This document shows positions 26,292 to 34,411 of a stretch of 64,000 nt of DNA, piece after piece. Location of the stretch: contig NZ_JAIZDB010000005.1 in the NCBI RefSeq assembly GCF_029533155.1, forward strand, positions 1 through 64,000, in the 5' to 3' direction. Under the pieces are notes generated by a model. The model was not told where the DNA came from. It worked only from the letters and a program-made list of their open reading frames with translations, and searched no databases. Each line of letters starts with the position of its first letter. Position 1 is the stretch's first letter. The translations under genes were made by a program, and so were the position numbers. The stretch comes from Psychrobacillus antarcticus (GTDB lineage: Bacteria > Bacillota > Bacilli > Bacillales_A > Planococcaceae).

Positions 26292-26336
26292 AATTGCTTT
26301 ATCGAACATATCTAATCGTTCGATAAAGCAATTTTT
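26292..26336. terminator. Bidirectional terminator
   Basis: AATTGCTTTATCGAAC and GTTCGATAAAGCAATT form a perfect 16-bp stem with a ten-base loop and T runs on either strand. It serves the stress-protein gene (+) and the ribonucleotide reductase operon (-). Confidence 0.9.
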
Positions 26337-26345
26337 CACTTACTT

Positions 26346-27377
26346 TTATAGATCATCAAAGCCATTATCAATAGCATTTACTTTTACGTATTGGCGCGAT
26401 TTTTGTTCAAAGAAATCTGTTTTTGTTCCATCGATATTATCTGCATATGCACGTATCCACTTCATCGGATTTTCTACATACTCAGGATATATTTCCTCCA
26501 AACCAATTAGACGCAACATTTTGTTGGCACGGTATTTAATATACCCATGCATTTCTTCTAATTCGATTCCCTCAATATCCGCTAATACATATTCTGACCA
26601 CTCTATTTCTAATTCAACGGATTCTTTAAATTGTTCATAAACCCATTCAATTAGCTCATCGTTATTCAGTTCTGGGTTTTCAGAAAGAGTCGCTCTAAAC
26701 AGTTCCGATATAAATCGACCATGCTCTAGTTCGTCTCGGTTAATATAGCTAATCATTGTAGAAGTCCCAACCATCTTGTTATAGCGAGCAAGATTATAGA
26801 AATAGGCAAACCCTGAATAGAAGAATAATCCTTCTAGCAAAGTTGTATACGTTAACGTTTTTAATATATTTTCTGTCGTAGGGTTTTCTACGAAGTCATT
26901 ATAATACTTGGCAATATTTTTGTTTCGCTTCAGTAACGTTTCGTCCATTCTCCCAAATTCAAAGGCCTTATTTTGTTGATCAAGCGATACGATGGAAGAT
27001 AATACATATGAATAACTTTCATTATGTACAGCTTCCTGCTGTGCAATGACCGCCATGATTGATTGAACCGAGGGGTCAGTTGCATAAAGTGACAATAACA
27101 GTGCTGTACGTGTTTGTGGTGCATCTAATGTTGCTAGCAAGCCAATAATTTTCAGGTAAGCATCCTGCTCCTGCTGACTAAGGCTTGCGAACTGTTTAAT
27201 ATCATTGGACATATTGATCTCATCTGCCTGCCAGTAGTTACCTAATAAGCGCTTGTACATCTTATGCCAGTGTGGATATGCAATATCGTTCCAATTTAAT
27301 ATTCCACTGGATTTGCCATTGAAAATTCCTGTCGATTTGTTTGGATTTCTAGGTTCTAACGTTTTTGCCTTCTGCAT
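26346..27377 (-). CDS. nrdF: Class I ribonucleotide reductase small (beta) subunit
   Basis: The 343-aa radical-carrying subunit has all six dimetal ligands by position: Asp in TLDAPQT (about 86), ExxH in QEAVHNESY (about 115), Glu in TLLEGLFFY (about 180) and ExxH in RDELEHGRF (about 213). The radical Tyr is the one seven residues after the first Glu (EAVHNESY). It should be a functional Mn or Fe class Ib-type protein. It overlaps the flavodoxin gene by 29 bases. The operon is under a cobalamin riboswitch. Confidence 0.92.
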   Translation of the reverse strand: MQKAKTLEPRNPNKSTGIFNGKSSGILNWNDIAYPHWHKMYKRLLGNYWQADEINMSNDIKQFASLSQQEQDAYLKIIGLLATLDAPQTRTALLLSLYATDPSVQSIMAVIAQQEAVHNESYSYVLSSIVSLDQQNKAFEFGRMDETLLKRNKNIAKYYNDFVENPTTENILKTLTYTTLLEGLFFYSGFAYFYNLARYNKMVGTSTMISYINRDELEHGRFISELFRATLSENPELNNDELIEWVYEQFKESVELEIEWSEYVLADIEGIELEEMHGYIKYRANKMLRLIGLEEIYPEYVENPMKWIRAYADNIDGTKTDFFEQKSRQYVKVNAIDNGFDDL

Positions 27378-27792
27378 GCTCCAAAACTCCTTCTAACCAT
27401 TTACTTACCAACTTCTCCTGGCTACCTCTCGGTGATTGCTCAATTTTCAAACCCGGATAACCACTGTTATAAAAACGTGCTAATTTGTCTACTGCCCTAC
27501 AGTACAGCTCGTCTCCGCCAAACTGTGTATCACCTGAGCCAAATACATAGACATTATTTGGTTTGCCTTCAACTTCTCTTGCAAACTCCTTCATTTCCTC
27601 TGGTGTACTTCCCTTATCCCAAGTAAAAGTTCCGAGAAAAACAAGGTCATATTCAAACAAATTTGGCATTACTCCATAGCCAATGCAATACATATCTACG
27701 TCGATATCATCGGCTTCCAATTGCACTTTCAATAGCTCTGCTATTTCCTCGGTATTTCCGCTATAACTTAAATAACAAATGACGACTTTCAT
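27349..27792 (-). CDS. NrdI-like flavodoxin for ribonucleotide reductase activation
   Basis: The product is 147 aa from an ATG overlapping the nrdE stop (TAATG). The FMN phosphate loop is SYSGNTEEIA (about 8-17), and GTFTWDKGSTPEE and FGSGDTQFGGDELYCRAVD are the isoalloxazine loops of short-chain flavodoxins. In class Ib systems the flavodoxin NrdI feeds oxidant to the Mn site of NrdF. This protein has a more standard flavodoxin sequence than B. subtilis NrdI, but its place between the alpha and beta genes supports the same job. Confidence 0.8.
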   Translation of the reverse strand: MKVVICYLSYSGNTEEIAELLKVQLEADDIDVDMYCIGYGVMPNLFEYDLVFLGTFTWDKGSTPEEMKEFAREVEGKPNNVYVFGSGDTQFGGDELYCRAVDKLARFYNSGYPGLKIEQSPRGSQEKLVSKWLEGVLEHAEGKNVRT

Positions 27793-30017
27793 TAGCTGGA
27801 ACAAGACTCACATTCTATTAACTCTACGGATGTAGAACGAACGTAATAGGTAGTTTTCAACCCACTATTCCATGCATCTAAATGTAAATCTAGTAATTCT
27901 TTTGCTTTGATCGTATTTTGTACGTATAAATTTAATGAAACACCCTGGTCGATATGGCGTTGGCGTGCAGCGTTTTGTTTAAGTGTCCAATGCTGATCAA
28001 TGAAATATGCAGATTTGTAATACCATGTAGTTTCCGAATTTAAATCCGGTACAGTGACTGGGATTTTATAATCCTTTTTCTCTTCCGAGTACGACTTTTG
28101 GAAAATAGGATCAATGCTTGCAGTACTTCCAGCTAAGATGGATGTCGAAGAGTTCGGAGCAACTGCCATTAAATAACCGTTCCGTATTCCACTTTCGCTA
28201 ACTTGCTTACGTAATTCATTCCACGATTCGCTGTCGTATTGACGATTGTCAAAATAGACTCCCGTTTGCCAATCTGATCCTTCGAATAATGGATATACCC
28301 CTTTTTCCTTCGCAAGCTCTGCAGAGGCTTTAATCGTTAAGTAAGCTATTTTTTCGTATAGTGTATCCGCAAGCTTTACTGCTTCATCTGATTCCCAACG
28401 AATACTCTTTAGTGCAAGTAAATGATGCCACCCAAATGTACCAAGTCCAATCCCACGGTATCTAGAATTCGTACGTTCTGCCTGAGGAACTGGAATCATA
28501 TTAAGATCAATCACATTATCGAGCATTCGAACCTGAATTTTTATAAGTTTTTCTAATACATCTGCTGGGACTGCTTTCCCTAAATTTATAGACGATAGAT
28601 TACATACGACAAAGTCTCCTGGTTTACGACGAGTGACAATAATATCATCCTCGATTTGAATCGACTCAAATGTTGTTGCGCTTTGATTTTGGAAAATTTC
28701 TGTACAAAGATTACTACTATAAACCATCCCAGCATGCTTGTTTGGGTTGCTACGATTAACTTCATCACGGTAAAACATATACGGCACACCTGTCTCTAGC
28801 TGCGATCGCATGATTCGCTTCATCAAATCGATAGCAGGAACTGTTTCACGAGACAAGCGATAATCACTTACGCATTCCTCGTACTTTTTGCGGAACGAAC
28901 CATCTCCACGTTTTTCATCGTAATAGTCTTCTAGTGAGTAACCTTTTAGCTGACGAACTTCATGTGGATCAAATAAATGCCATTCTTCTCTAGCATCTAC
29001 CTTCTCCATAAATAAATCTGGCAAGCATACACCTGTAAATATATCGTGAGCACGTAGGCGATCATCTCCGTTATTTAAACGTAGATCTAAAAATGTAAAA
29101 ATATCTTTATGCCAAACGTCTAAGTAAACAGCAACTGCTCCTTGGCGTTGCCCAAGCTGATCCACACTTACCGCCGTATTATTAAGCTGTTTTATCCAAG
29201 GCAATACACCACTGGAAGCTCCAACAAAGCCTCTAATAGAAGACCCTCGGCTACGCACCTTGCCCATATAAACTCCAATACCACCACCAAATTTTGAAAG
29301 CGTTGCTACGTCCGTATTGCTATCGTAGATTCCTTGAAGACTATCGTCTACGGTGTCGATAAAACAACTAGAAAGCTGTCCATGAGGCTTCCCTGCATTA
29401 GAAAGTGTTGGTGTTGCTACTGTCATATACAGATTACTCATTGCCCAGTAAGATTCTTTTATTTTCTCTAAACGATTTTCTTGTTCATCCTTCATAAGTG
29501 TCATCGCAATAATAAGCCAACGCTCCTGAGGCAGTTCGACTATAGTTTTATCAAAGTCCTTCGCTACATAGCGATCCAATAACGTTTTAAGGCCGATATA
29601 TGTAAACAAATAATCTCGTTCCTGTACGAGAATTTCAGATAGCTGCTCTAGTTCCTGTAGGGAATATGCTTGCTTAAGACGTTTATCATAAATACCCTTT
29701 TCACTTAATAGTTGGACATTACTTGCAAACTTGGTATACACAGCATCCACAGTTGTGTTTCTTCTCTCAGCTACTTGTTCGTAAACCTCCGCTAAATGTA
29801 CACGGGCGGCTACAAAGGTCCAGTACGTTTCTTGTTCATCTAAAAAGCTTAATGCTTCCAGTGATATCGACTTCGACCAAGCAGCTATTGTACCTTCCGG
29901 GTGCTTTTGTAGCCACTTTTCATGTGTTTTTATAAGAGGAGCAATTTTTTCCTCCCCAAATTCCATTATTAGATTATGTAAGACTTCTTGTTTAGTTGTA
30001 TTCGAGATAATTGTCAT
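27792..30017 (-). CDS. nrdE: Class I ribonucleotide reductase large (alpha) subunit
   Basis: The 741-aa catalytic subunit contains the paired Cys of the active site (QLSSCFID about 213, and FVVCNLSS about 478), the NLCTE radical-site word (about 438), VAPNSSTSILAGSTASIDP (about 625) and a C-terminal redox CESC tail. It reduces NDPs to dNDPs. The N-terminal 110 residues are longer than in B. subtilis NrdE; the start MTIISNTTKQEVLHNLIMEF could be a degenerate ATP-cone, but this is only an impression. AGGAGG precedes the ATG. A riboswitch terminator lies 40 bases upstream. Confidence 0.92.
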   Translation of the reverse strand: MTIISNTTKQEVLHNLIMEFGEEKIAPLIKTHEKWLQKHPEGTIAAWSKSISLEALSFLDEQETYWTFVAARVHLAEVYEQVAERRNTTVDAVYTKFASNVQLLSEKGIYDKRLKQAYSLQELEQLSEILVQERDYLFTYIGLKTLLDRYVAKDFDKTIVELPQERWLIIAMTLMKDEQENRLEKIKESYWAMSNLYMTVATPTLSNAGKPHGQLSSCFIDTVDDSLQGIYDSNTDVATLSKFGGGIGVYMGKVRSRGSSIRGFVGASSGVLPWIKQLNNTAVSVDQLGQRQGAVAVYLDVWHKDIFTFLDLRLNNGDDRLRAHDIFTGVCLPDLFMEKVDAREEWHLFDPHEVRQLKGYSLEDYYDEKRGDGSFRKKYEECVSDYRLSRETVPAIDLMKRIMRSQLETGVPYMFYRDEVNRSNPNKHAGMVYSSNLCTEIFQNQSATTFESIQIEDDIIVTRRKPGDFVVCNLSSINLGKAVPADVLEKLIKIQVRMLDNVIDLNMIPVPQAERTNSRYRGIGLGTFGWHHLLALKSIRWESDEAVKLADTLYEKIAYLTIKASAELAKEKGVYPLFEGSDWQTGVYFDNRQYDSESWNELRKQVSESGIRNGYLMAVAPNSSTSILAGSTASIDPIFQKSYSEEKKDYKIPVTVPDLNSETTWYYKSAYFIDQHWTLKQNAARQRHIDQGVSLNLYVQNTIKAKELLDLHLDAWNSGLKTTYYVRSTSVELIECESCSS

Positions 30018-30052
30018 TTGAATTCCTCCTATTTTTTAATTGAAATACAACA

Positions 30053-30093
30053 CAAAAAAGCGATGACTCAGCCATCTTCGGCTGAGCATCGCT
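30053..30093 (-). terminator. Riboswitch-controlled terminator before nrdE
   Basis: Read on the minus strand, GCGATGCTCAGCC and GGCTGAGTCATCGC pair (one bulge) around a short loop and are followed by six T. It lies between the cobalamin aptamer and the nrdE ribosome site and is the likely expression platform. Confidence 0.85.
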
Positions 30094-30189
30094 CAAAATT
30101 AAAAGTGTAGGATACAACAAGACATATCAATCGTTCGAGATAGAGGCCTTCGCTCCCACCTCTCAACCCCCGAAGAAAGTGTTGCTCAC

Positions 30190-30350
30190 CGATGAAGAGG
30201 CAGGTCTACTGGCTCGTGTTTCACTCGCCTGCTGGCCTTCCCACGATTGCTCGCAGTGGCTATTTCAACAGTCGTCCACACTTACAGTTGCGGGGACAGC
30301 TTCGGCATTTTCCGAATTCCCTTTTAAACCATAAAGGTACCTTTTCATCG
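30190..30350 (-). promoter_or_regulatory. Cobalamin (B12) riboswitch of the ribonucleotide reductase operon
   Basis: On the minus strand the aptamer landmarks occur in order: a CGATGAAAAGG / CCTCTTCATCG closing stem, GGTACCTTTATGG, AAAAGGGAATTCGG, GAAGCTGTCCCCGCAACTGT, GCCACTGCG and AGCCAGTAGACCTGCC. These define the AdoCbl class. Binding should favour the terminator at 30053-30093 and shut down class I reductase when B12 is plentiful. The known precedent is Streptomyces coelicolor nrdAB, where a B12-dependent class II enzyme then takes over. No class II gene is in this window. Confidence 0.93.
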
Positions 30351-30355
30351 TTAAC

Positions 30356-30403
30356 ATACTATATATTGTGTTTAGTTCATTTGTATAATCTAACATATTG
30401 TGT
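30356..30403 (-). promoter_or_regulatory. Tandem NrdR boxes over the nrd promoter
   Basis: Two 16-bp boxes, ACACAATATGTTAGAT (30403-30388) and ACACAATATATAGTAT (30371-30356) on the minus strand, start exactly 32 bp apart, about three helical turns. That is the layout of NrdR repressor sites. A possible -35 TTGCTC (30415-30410) and -10 TAGATT (30392-30387) with a 17-bp spacer place box 1 over the promoter. Reductase expression would then respond to both nucleotide status (NrdR) and B12 (riboswitch). Confidence 0.75.
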
Positions 30404-30440
30404 TTGAGTGAGCAACACTAAAATTTAAACTAATTAAGAA

Positions 30441-30470
30441 AAGCAGACATTTTCAACAAAATGTCTGCCT
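30441..30470. terminator. Terminator of the uppP-tail remnant
   Basis: GCAGACATTTT and AAAATGTCTGC pair around CAAC, with T-rich sequence on both sides. It follows the stop of the uppP-like fragment on the minus strand and also shields the nrd promoter. Confidence 0.75.
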
Positions 30471-30478
30471 CTATTTTT

Positions 30479-30595
30479 TTACATGAACACGATGATTGCA
30501 AGAATTAACGCTAAAATAATACGATAAATTGGAAATGGCATTAATTTAACCCGTGAGATTAATTTCAAGAAGAATTTAATAGAAATAAATGCGCT
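30479..30595 (-). pseudogene. Duplicate 3' end of an undecaprenyl-diphosphatase gene
   Basis: Minus-strand translation reads FISIKFFLKLISRVKLMPFP followed by IYRIILALILAIIVFM and a stop. This matches the last 36 residues of UppP encoded at 33575-34402, with about five substitutions. The rest of the gene is absent. The homologous DNA ends abruptly near 30595, against the paiB stop. Confidence 0.85.
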
Positions 30596-30603
30596 TATAA
30601 GTG

Positions 30604-31218
30604 TTATTTAAATCTGTTTTCGATCAGTTCGGCAATTTGTTTTGAATTTGGAATTCCTTCATTTTTTAATTTACTAATGATGTTAGTAATATCCGTTTCA
30701 TTTCTGTTCTGACTTAATTTATATGCAGCCTGGATGTCCCCTACCTTGATCTTAAATCCGACTATTCCTTTTAGTTCTTTTTCTAATAACTGGGGAGAAA
30801 GCTTATCCCATAAAACAGGATTTACACGATTTCCTTCATATTTCTCCAACATTATAGTTAATTCTTCGATTAATTCATCTTTCTCCATAACACTTGCTTT
30901 ACCATATACATGCACAGCTTGATAGTTCCAAGTCGGTACATTTTCATCTTCATACCAGGAAGATGAGATATAAGCGTGTGGTCCTTGGAACATAACTAAC
31001 ACATCTTCACATGTTTCGAATGTCTTCCACTGAGGATTTCCATAAGCCATATGCCCAGTAATATAGGTATCACCATCTTTTTTATTCAACCCTAAAGGCA
31101 GGTGAGAGGCAATTGGTTTTCCTTCTTTTGTTGTGACAATCGTGCCGAATGAGTTAGTTTGAACAAAATCCCAAATTTCATCAATATTTGTAACCTTAAA
31201 GTATTTAGGAATATACAT
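30604..31218 (-). CDS. paiB: PaiB-type FMN-binding regulator
   Basis: The 204-aa protein matches PaiB: MYIPKYFKVTNIDEIWDFVQ at the start, TIVTTKEGKPIASHLPL (about 27-43), GHMAYGNPQWK, FQGPHAYISSSWYEDENVPTWNYQAVHVYG (about 78-107) and EKELKGIVGFKIKV. The fold is a split-barrel flavin domain. PaiB is known in B. subtilis as a negative regulator of sporulation and degradative-enzyme genes, paired with PaiA. It is last in a marR-paiA-paiB operon. Confidence 0.92.
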   Translation of the reverse strand: MYIPKYFKVTNIDEIWDFVQTNSFGTIVTTKEGKPIASHLPLGLNKKDGDTYITGHMAYGNPQWKTFETCEDVLVMFQGPHAYISSSWYEDENVPTWNYQAVHVYGKASVMEKDELIEELTIMLEKYEGNRVNPVLWDKLSPQLLEKELKGIVGFKIKVGDIQAAYKLSQNRNETDITNIISKLKNEGIPNSKQIAELIENRFK

Positions 31219-31224
31219 AGTAAT

Positions 31225-31782
<558 letters not shown>

Positions 31783-32235
31783 TCAATAATTTCTCTTGTT
31801 TCCCTTTTTTACAAATTCCCAATCTTTTTCTATATTTTTTCTAACTCTATAAAGCAGATTGGAAATGGTTTCTACTTCTCTCTCGGAAAATCCCTCTAAT
31901 GCAACGTTATTGGAATAATCATTTTCTCTTTTAATCAGAGGGTAAACATCTCTCCCTTTATCAGTTGGAAAAAGCTTTTTAATTTTTTTGTTATGTTTAT
32001 CATCTTTCTTTTCAATAAAACCGTTAATTTCAAGTTTTTTTATAGCGCGAGCTGCTGTTGTTCGATCTACTTTTATCATCTCAGCTAACTTTTCTTGAAT
32101 GATTCCCGGGTATTCACATATTCGCACAAGATACAAATATTGCCCTTTTGTAAGGTCGTATTCTTTAAATTCAATATTACTTACAGAATCTAATGCTCGT
32201 GCTATCATTCCAATTTCACGAAGTATTTCCTTCAT
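31783..32235 (-). CDS. MarR-family regulator of the paiAB operon
   Basis: The 150-aa winged-helix protein has its HTH at EKLAEMIKVDRTTAARAIKKLEINGFI (about 58-84), followed by a Lys-rich wing (EKKDDKHNKKIKKLF). It is first in the operon; the next gene starts 25 bases after its stop. The usual B. subtilis paiAB operon has no marR gene, so local control is a difference. Two TTGCANNTGCAA palindromes lie upstream and are its likely targets. Confidence 0.85.
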   Translation of the reverse strand: MKEILREIGMIARALDSVSNIEFKEYDLTKGQYLYLVRICEYPGIIQEKLAEMIKVDRTTAARAIKKLEINGFIEKKDDKHNKKIKKLFPTDKGRDVYPLIKRENDYSNNVALEGFSEREVETISNLLYRVRKNIEKDWEFVKKGNKRNY

Positions 32236-32260
32236 AATAAACTCCTTAGTTCATATTTTA

Positions 32261-32319
32261 TTGCAAATGCAATAAAAATGGTATGCGTTAAATATAGCTT
32301 AATTATGTTGCATTTGCAA
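32261..32319 (-). promoter_or_regulatory. Promoter with paired operators for marR-paiA-paiB
   Basis: On the minus strand TTGCAA (32319-32314), a 17-bp spacer and TATATT (32296-32291) make a SigA-type promoter. Palindromes TTGCATTTGCAA (32308-32319) and TTGCAAATGCAA (32261-32272) have centres 47 bp apart. One covers the -35 and the other lies downstream of the start of transcription, fitting repression by the MarR protein. Confidence 0.65.
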
Positions 32320-32393
32320 CAAAAAGTAAACAACTCCTGATAAAAAACATCCATTATTGAATAAGAGATAAAAATGTGTGTATTATAAATTAA

Positions 32394-32556
32394 TTACATG
32401 CTTAAAATGTTTTCTATTGTAACTAATTTCAATCCAATTACACCTGCTAATAAAAGTAAAATCAAGAGTACTTTTTCTACTTTAAATGGTTCACCAAAGA
32501 ATAGAAATTCTGAAAAGACAGTTCCTGACAAAGTTCAGGAAGGGGATGAATCCTAA
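32394..32556 (+). pseudogene. ykkC: ykkC relic (SMR efflux subunit) with an internal inverted segment
   Basis: The plus strand retains a short 3' end, SEKTVPDKVQEGDES with a TAA that overlaps the ykkD start (TAATG), as in ykkCD operons. Just upstream, the minus strand (32525-32394) encodes GTVFSEFLFFGEPFKVEKVL and LLLAGVIGLKLVT, the C-terminal half of an SMR protein of the YkkC type. The junction carries TTCCTGA-CAAAG-TTCAGGAA, a small inverted repeat. The simplest reading is that the C-terminal part was inverted in place and the 5' half lost. An independent SMR fragment on the minus strand is the alternative. Confidence 0.6.
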
Positions 32557-32870
32557 TGGCATGGATTTCTTTAATAATTGCAGGTTTGTGTGAAATGTTT
32601 GGTGTTGTTATGATAAATAAGTTGCATAAAGACCGTAATTGGCAAGCATTAGTGCTTTTGATTCTCGGGTTTGGAGCAAGTTTTATTTTTCTTGCCTATT
32701 CCATGAAAACACTTCCTATGGGTACAGCTTATGCTATTTGGACAGGAATTGGTGCGTCTGGCGGAGCAATTTTAGGTATGCTTTTATATGATGAATCAAA
32801 AGACTGGAAAAGACTTGTTTTTATTGGCATGGTTTTAGGTGCCTCAGTAGGTCTGAAGCTCGTCTCATAG
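32556..32870 (+). CDS. ykkD: SMR-family efflux protein YkkD
   Basis: The 104-aa protein has four membrane helices and closely follows B. subtilis YkkD: MAWISLIIAGLCEMFGVVMI with the conserved Glu14, MGTAYAIWTGIGASGGAILG (about 58-77) and GASVGLKLVS at the end. YkkC and YkkD form a heterodimer exporting guanidinium-type or multidrug cations. The ykkC partner here is broken, so the protein may be useless, act as a homodimer or pair with another SMR protein. AGGGGATG precedes the ATG. The guanidine-I riboswitch that often precedes ykkCD was not seen. Confidence 0.88.
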   Translation: MAWISLIIAGLCEMFGVVMINKLHKDRNWQALVLLILGFGASFIFLAYSMKTLPMGTAYAIWTGIGASGGAILGMLLYDESKDWKRLVFIGMVLGASVGLKLVS

Positions 32871-32871
32871 C

Positions 32872-33012
32872 TTAGTAAAGAACTGCATTTTACAAGTGGC
32901 AGCTGAAAAATTAGGTATTTCACAATCAACTTTGAGCCATCAAATTAAGAAGCGTGAACAAGAGATAGGATATGCCCTTCTCAACCGCATTCATAAGAAG
33001 ACATCATTTAAA
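32872..33012 (+). pseudogene. LysR-type regulator fragment (N-terminal HTH only)
   Basis: SKELHFT, a one-base shift, then VAAEKLGISQSTLSHQIKKR and EQEIGYALLNRIHKKT match residues about 15-55 of LysR-family regulators (the HTH). The frame then runs out into unrelated DNA. It is a truncated, frameshifted relic. Confidence 0.72.
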
Positions 33013-33015
33013 CAA

Positions 33016-33415
33016 TCACTCTCTAGCGGATGTCAAATCGAATTCATATTGGCCAAAAACATCTTCATACCCTTTTACCCTGAACAATAGTTTATCATTA
33101 TGATCAGTACCGGTTATTTCTAAAATAACTACCACTTTACTCGGTTTGTAAGAGGCTACATAAGCAAGGCTATCAACTTGTCTTTCAGTTTTGTTAATTT
33201 GGATATTGTAAATATCAACTTCGATCACTACCAGTTCCTTTTATGTGATGACTATATATACTAGTAGTTTCTCCCGGTTCTAGTTTGTCGATATCCCCTA
33301 AATCCTGGTACACATCATAAGTGCTAAAAGAAAAAAAGAAGTTTAAATCAGTTACTTCTTGTTCACTTGAATTATTACGCTTTAGTTCAATAAGAAAAAT
33401 CAATTCTTCATATTC
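33016..33415 (-). pseudogene. Frameshifted gene of unknown function
   Basis: Two minus-strand frames join with a one-base shift near 33225. The upstream part (VTEYEELIFLIELKRNNSSE to SHHIKGTG) has no convincing start. The downstream part (VIEVDIYNIQINKTERQVDS to VFGQYEFDLTSARE, stop at 33016) follows. The combined product of about 130 aa looks beta-rich and is not recognised. Two short independent genes are the alternative, but neither has a good ribosome site. Confidence 0.5.
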
Positions 33416-33508
33416 AGTAACAGTTTAACTACCTTTCTTTTGAGTGTGCCTTGTGACTTTCTAATTTCACTATATATACCCATATTCTAATATAACTTTG
33501 TTTTTAAA

Positions 33509-33537
33509 AAAGCACTGCCAAAGGCAATGCTTTTTTC
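33509..33537. terminator. Terminator after uppP
   Basis: AAAAGCACTGCC and GGCAATGCTTTTTT pair around AAA with one mismatch. It lies 38 bases past the uppP stop and has T runs on both strands. Confidence 0.75.
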
Positions 33538-33574
33538 CACACAACGGAGTACTGTATAAAATTTGCTGTTTTAT

Positions 33575-34402
33575 TTAAAGAAATACGATAACCGCAAGAA
33601 TTGCCGCTAAAATAATGCGATAAATTGCGAATGGAACTAACTTAATCCGTGATATTAATTTTAAGAAGAATTTAATAGAAATAAGTGCGAATACAAATGC
33701 ACTAATAAATCCTACTGCATAAAAACTAAGATGGTTCATATCAATGTCTTCCCAGTTTTTTAAAACAGATATTAGGCTTGCTCCAGCCATGATCGGCACA
33801 GCCATAATGAAAGTAAAGTCCGCTGCAGTTTTATGACTCATTCCGAATAATACCCCACCAGAAATGGTTGCTCCTGAACGAGAGAACCCCGGCCACAACG
33901 ATAGACATTGAACTAATCCTACTTTAAAAGCTTGTGCATATGTAATTTGATCCAAGCTTACGATAGAAGGGTTTTTAGGTCCAAATTTATCTGCAAAAAT
34001 CATTAAAATAGAGCCTGCTACCAGACTAAATATCACTGTTTCTACTCCAAATAAATTTTTATCAATAAAATCTTCTAATAATACTCCTAGTACTCCCGCT
34101 GGAATAATACCAACAATAACATGGAGTAAATTAAACTGTTTGCTCGATTCTTCCGTATCTATTTTGTACAACCCTACTAAGCTAAATAATCTTTTCCACA
34201 TGACCATAACTACCGCTAAAATAGACCCTAATTGGATAACGATTTTAAACGTATTAGCGGAATATTTCCCTAAAAAATCTTCTGTTCTCAACCACATATC
34301 ATCGACAATAATCATATGTCCCGTGGAAGAAACAGGTGCAAACTCTGTCATTCCTTCAACAAATCCAAGTATAAGTGCTTTTAATAACTCTATAATTTCC
34401 AT
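33575..34402 (-). CDS. uppP: Undecaprenyl-diphosphatase
   Basis: The 275-aa integral membrane enzyme (BacA/UppP family) recycles undecaprenyl pyrophosphate for cell-wall synthesis and confers bacitracin tolerance. It has about eight helices. GFVEGMTEFAPVSSTGHMII (about 13-32) and SLWPGFSRSGATISGG (about 165-180) are the two catalytic motifs. It starts ten bases after the upstream DedA gene's stop, so the two and the phosphoesterase before them form one unit. This is next to the lia envelope-stress operon. Confidence 0.93.
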   Translation of the reverse strand: MEIIELLKALILGFVEGMTEFAPVSSTGHMIIVDDMWLRTEDFLGKYSANTFKIVIQLGSILAVVMVMWKRLFSLVGLYKIDTEESSKQFNLLHVIVGIIPAGVLGVLLEDFIDKNLFGVETVIFSLVAGSILMIFADKFGPKNPSIVSLDQITYAQAFKVGLVQCLSLWPGFSRSGATISGGVLFGMSHKTAADFTFIMAVPIMAGASLISVLKNWEDIDMNHLSFYAVGFISAFVFALISIKFFLKLISRIKLVPFAIYRIILAAILAVIVFL

Positions 34403-34411
34403 ATAATCTCC

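Noticed and set aside
32236-32556. Guanidine-I riboswitch expected before ykkCD
   Set aside because: None of the conserved motif words was found; the interval holds MarR operators and the ykkC relic instead.
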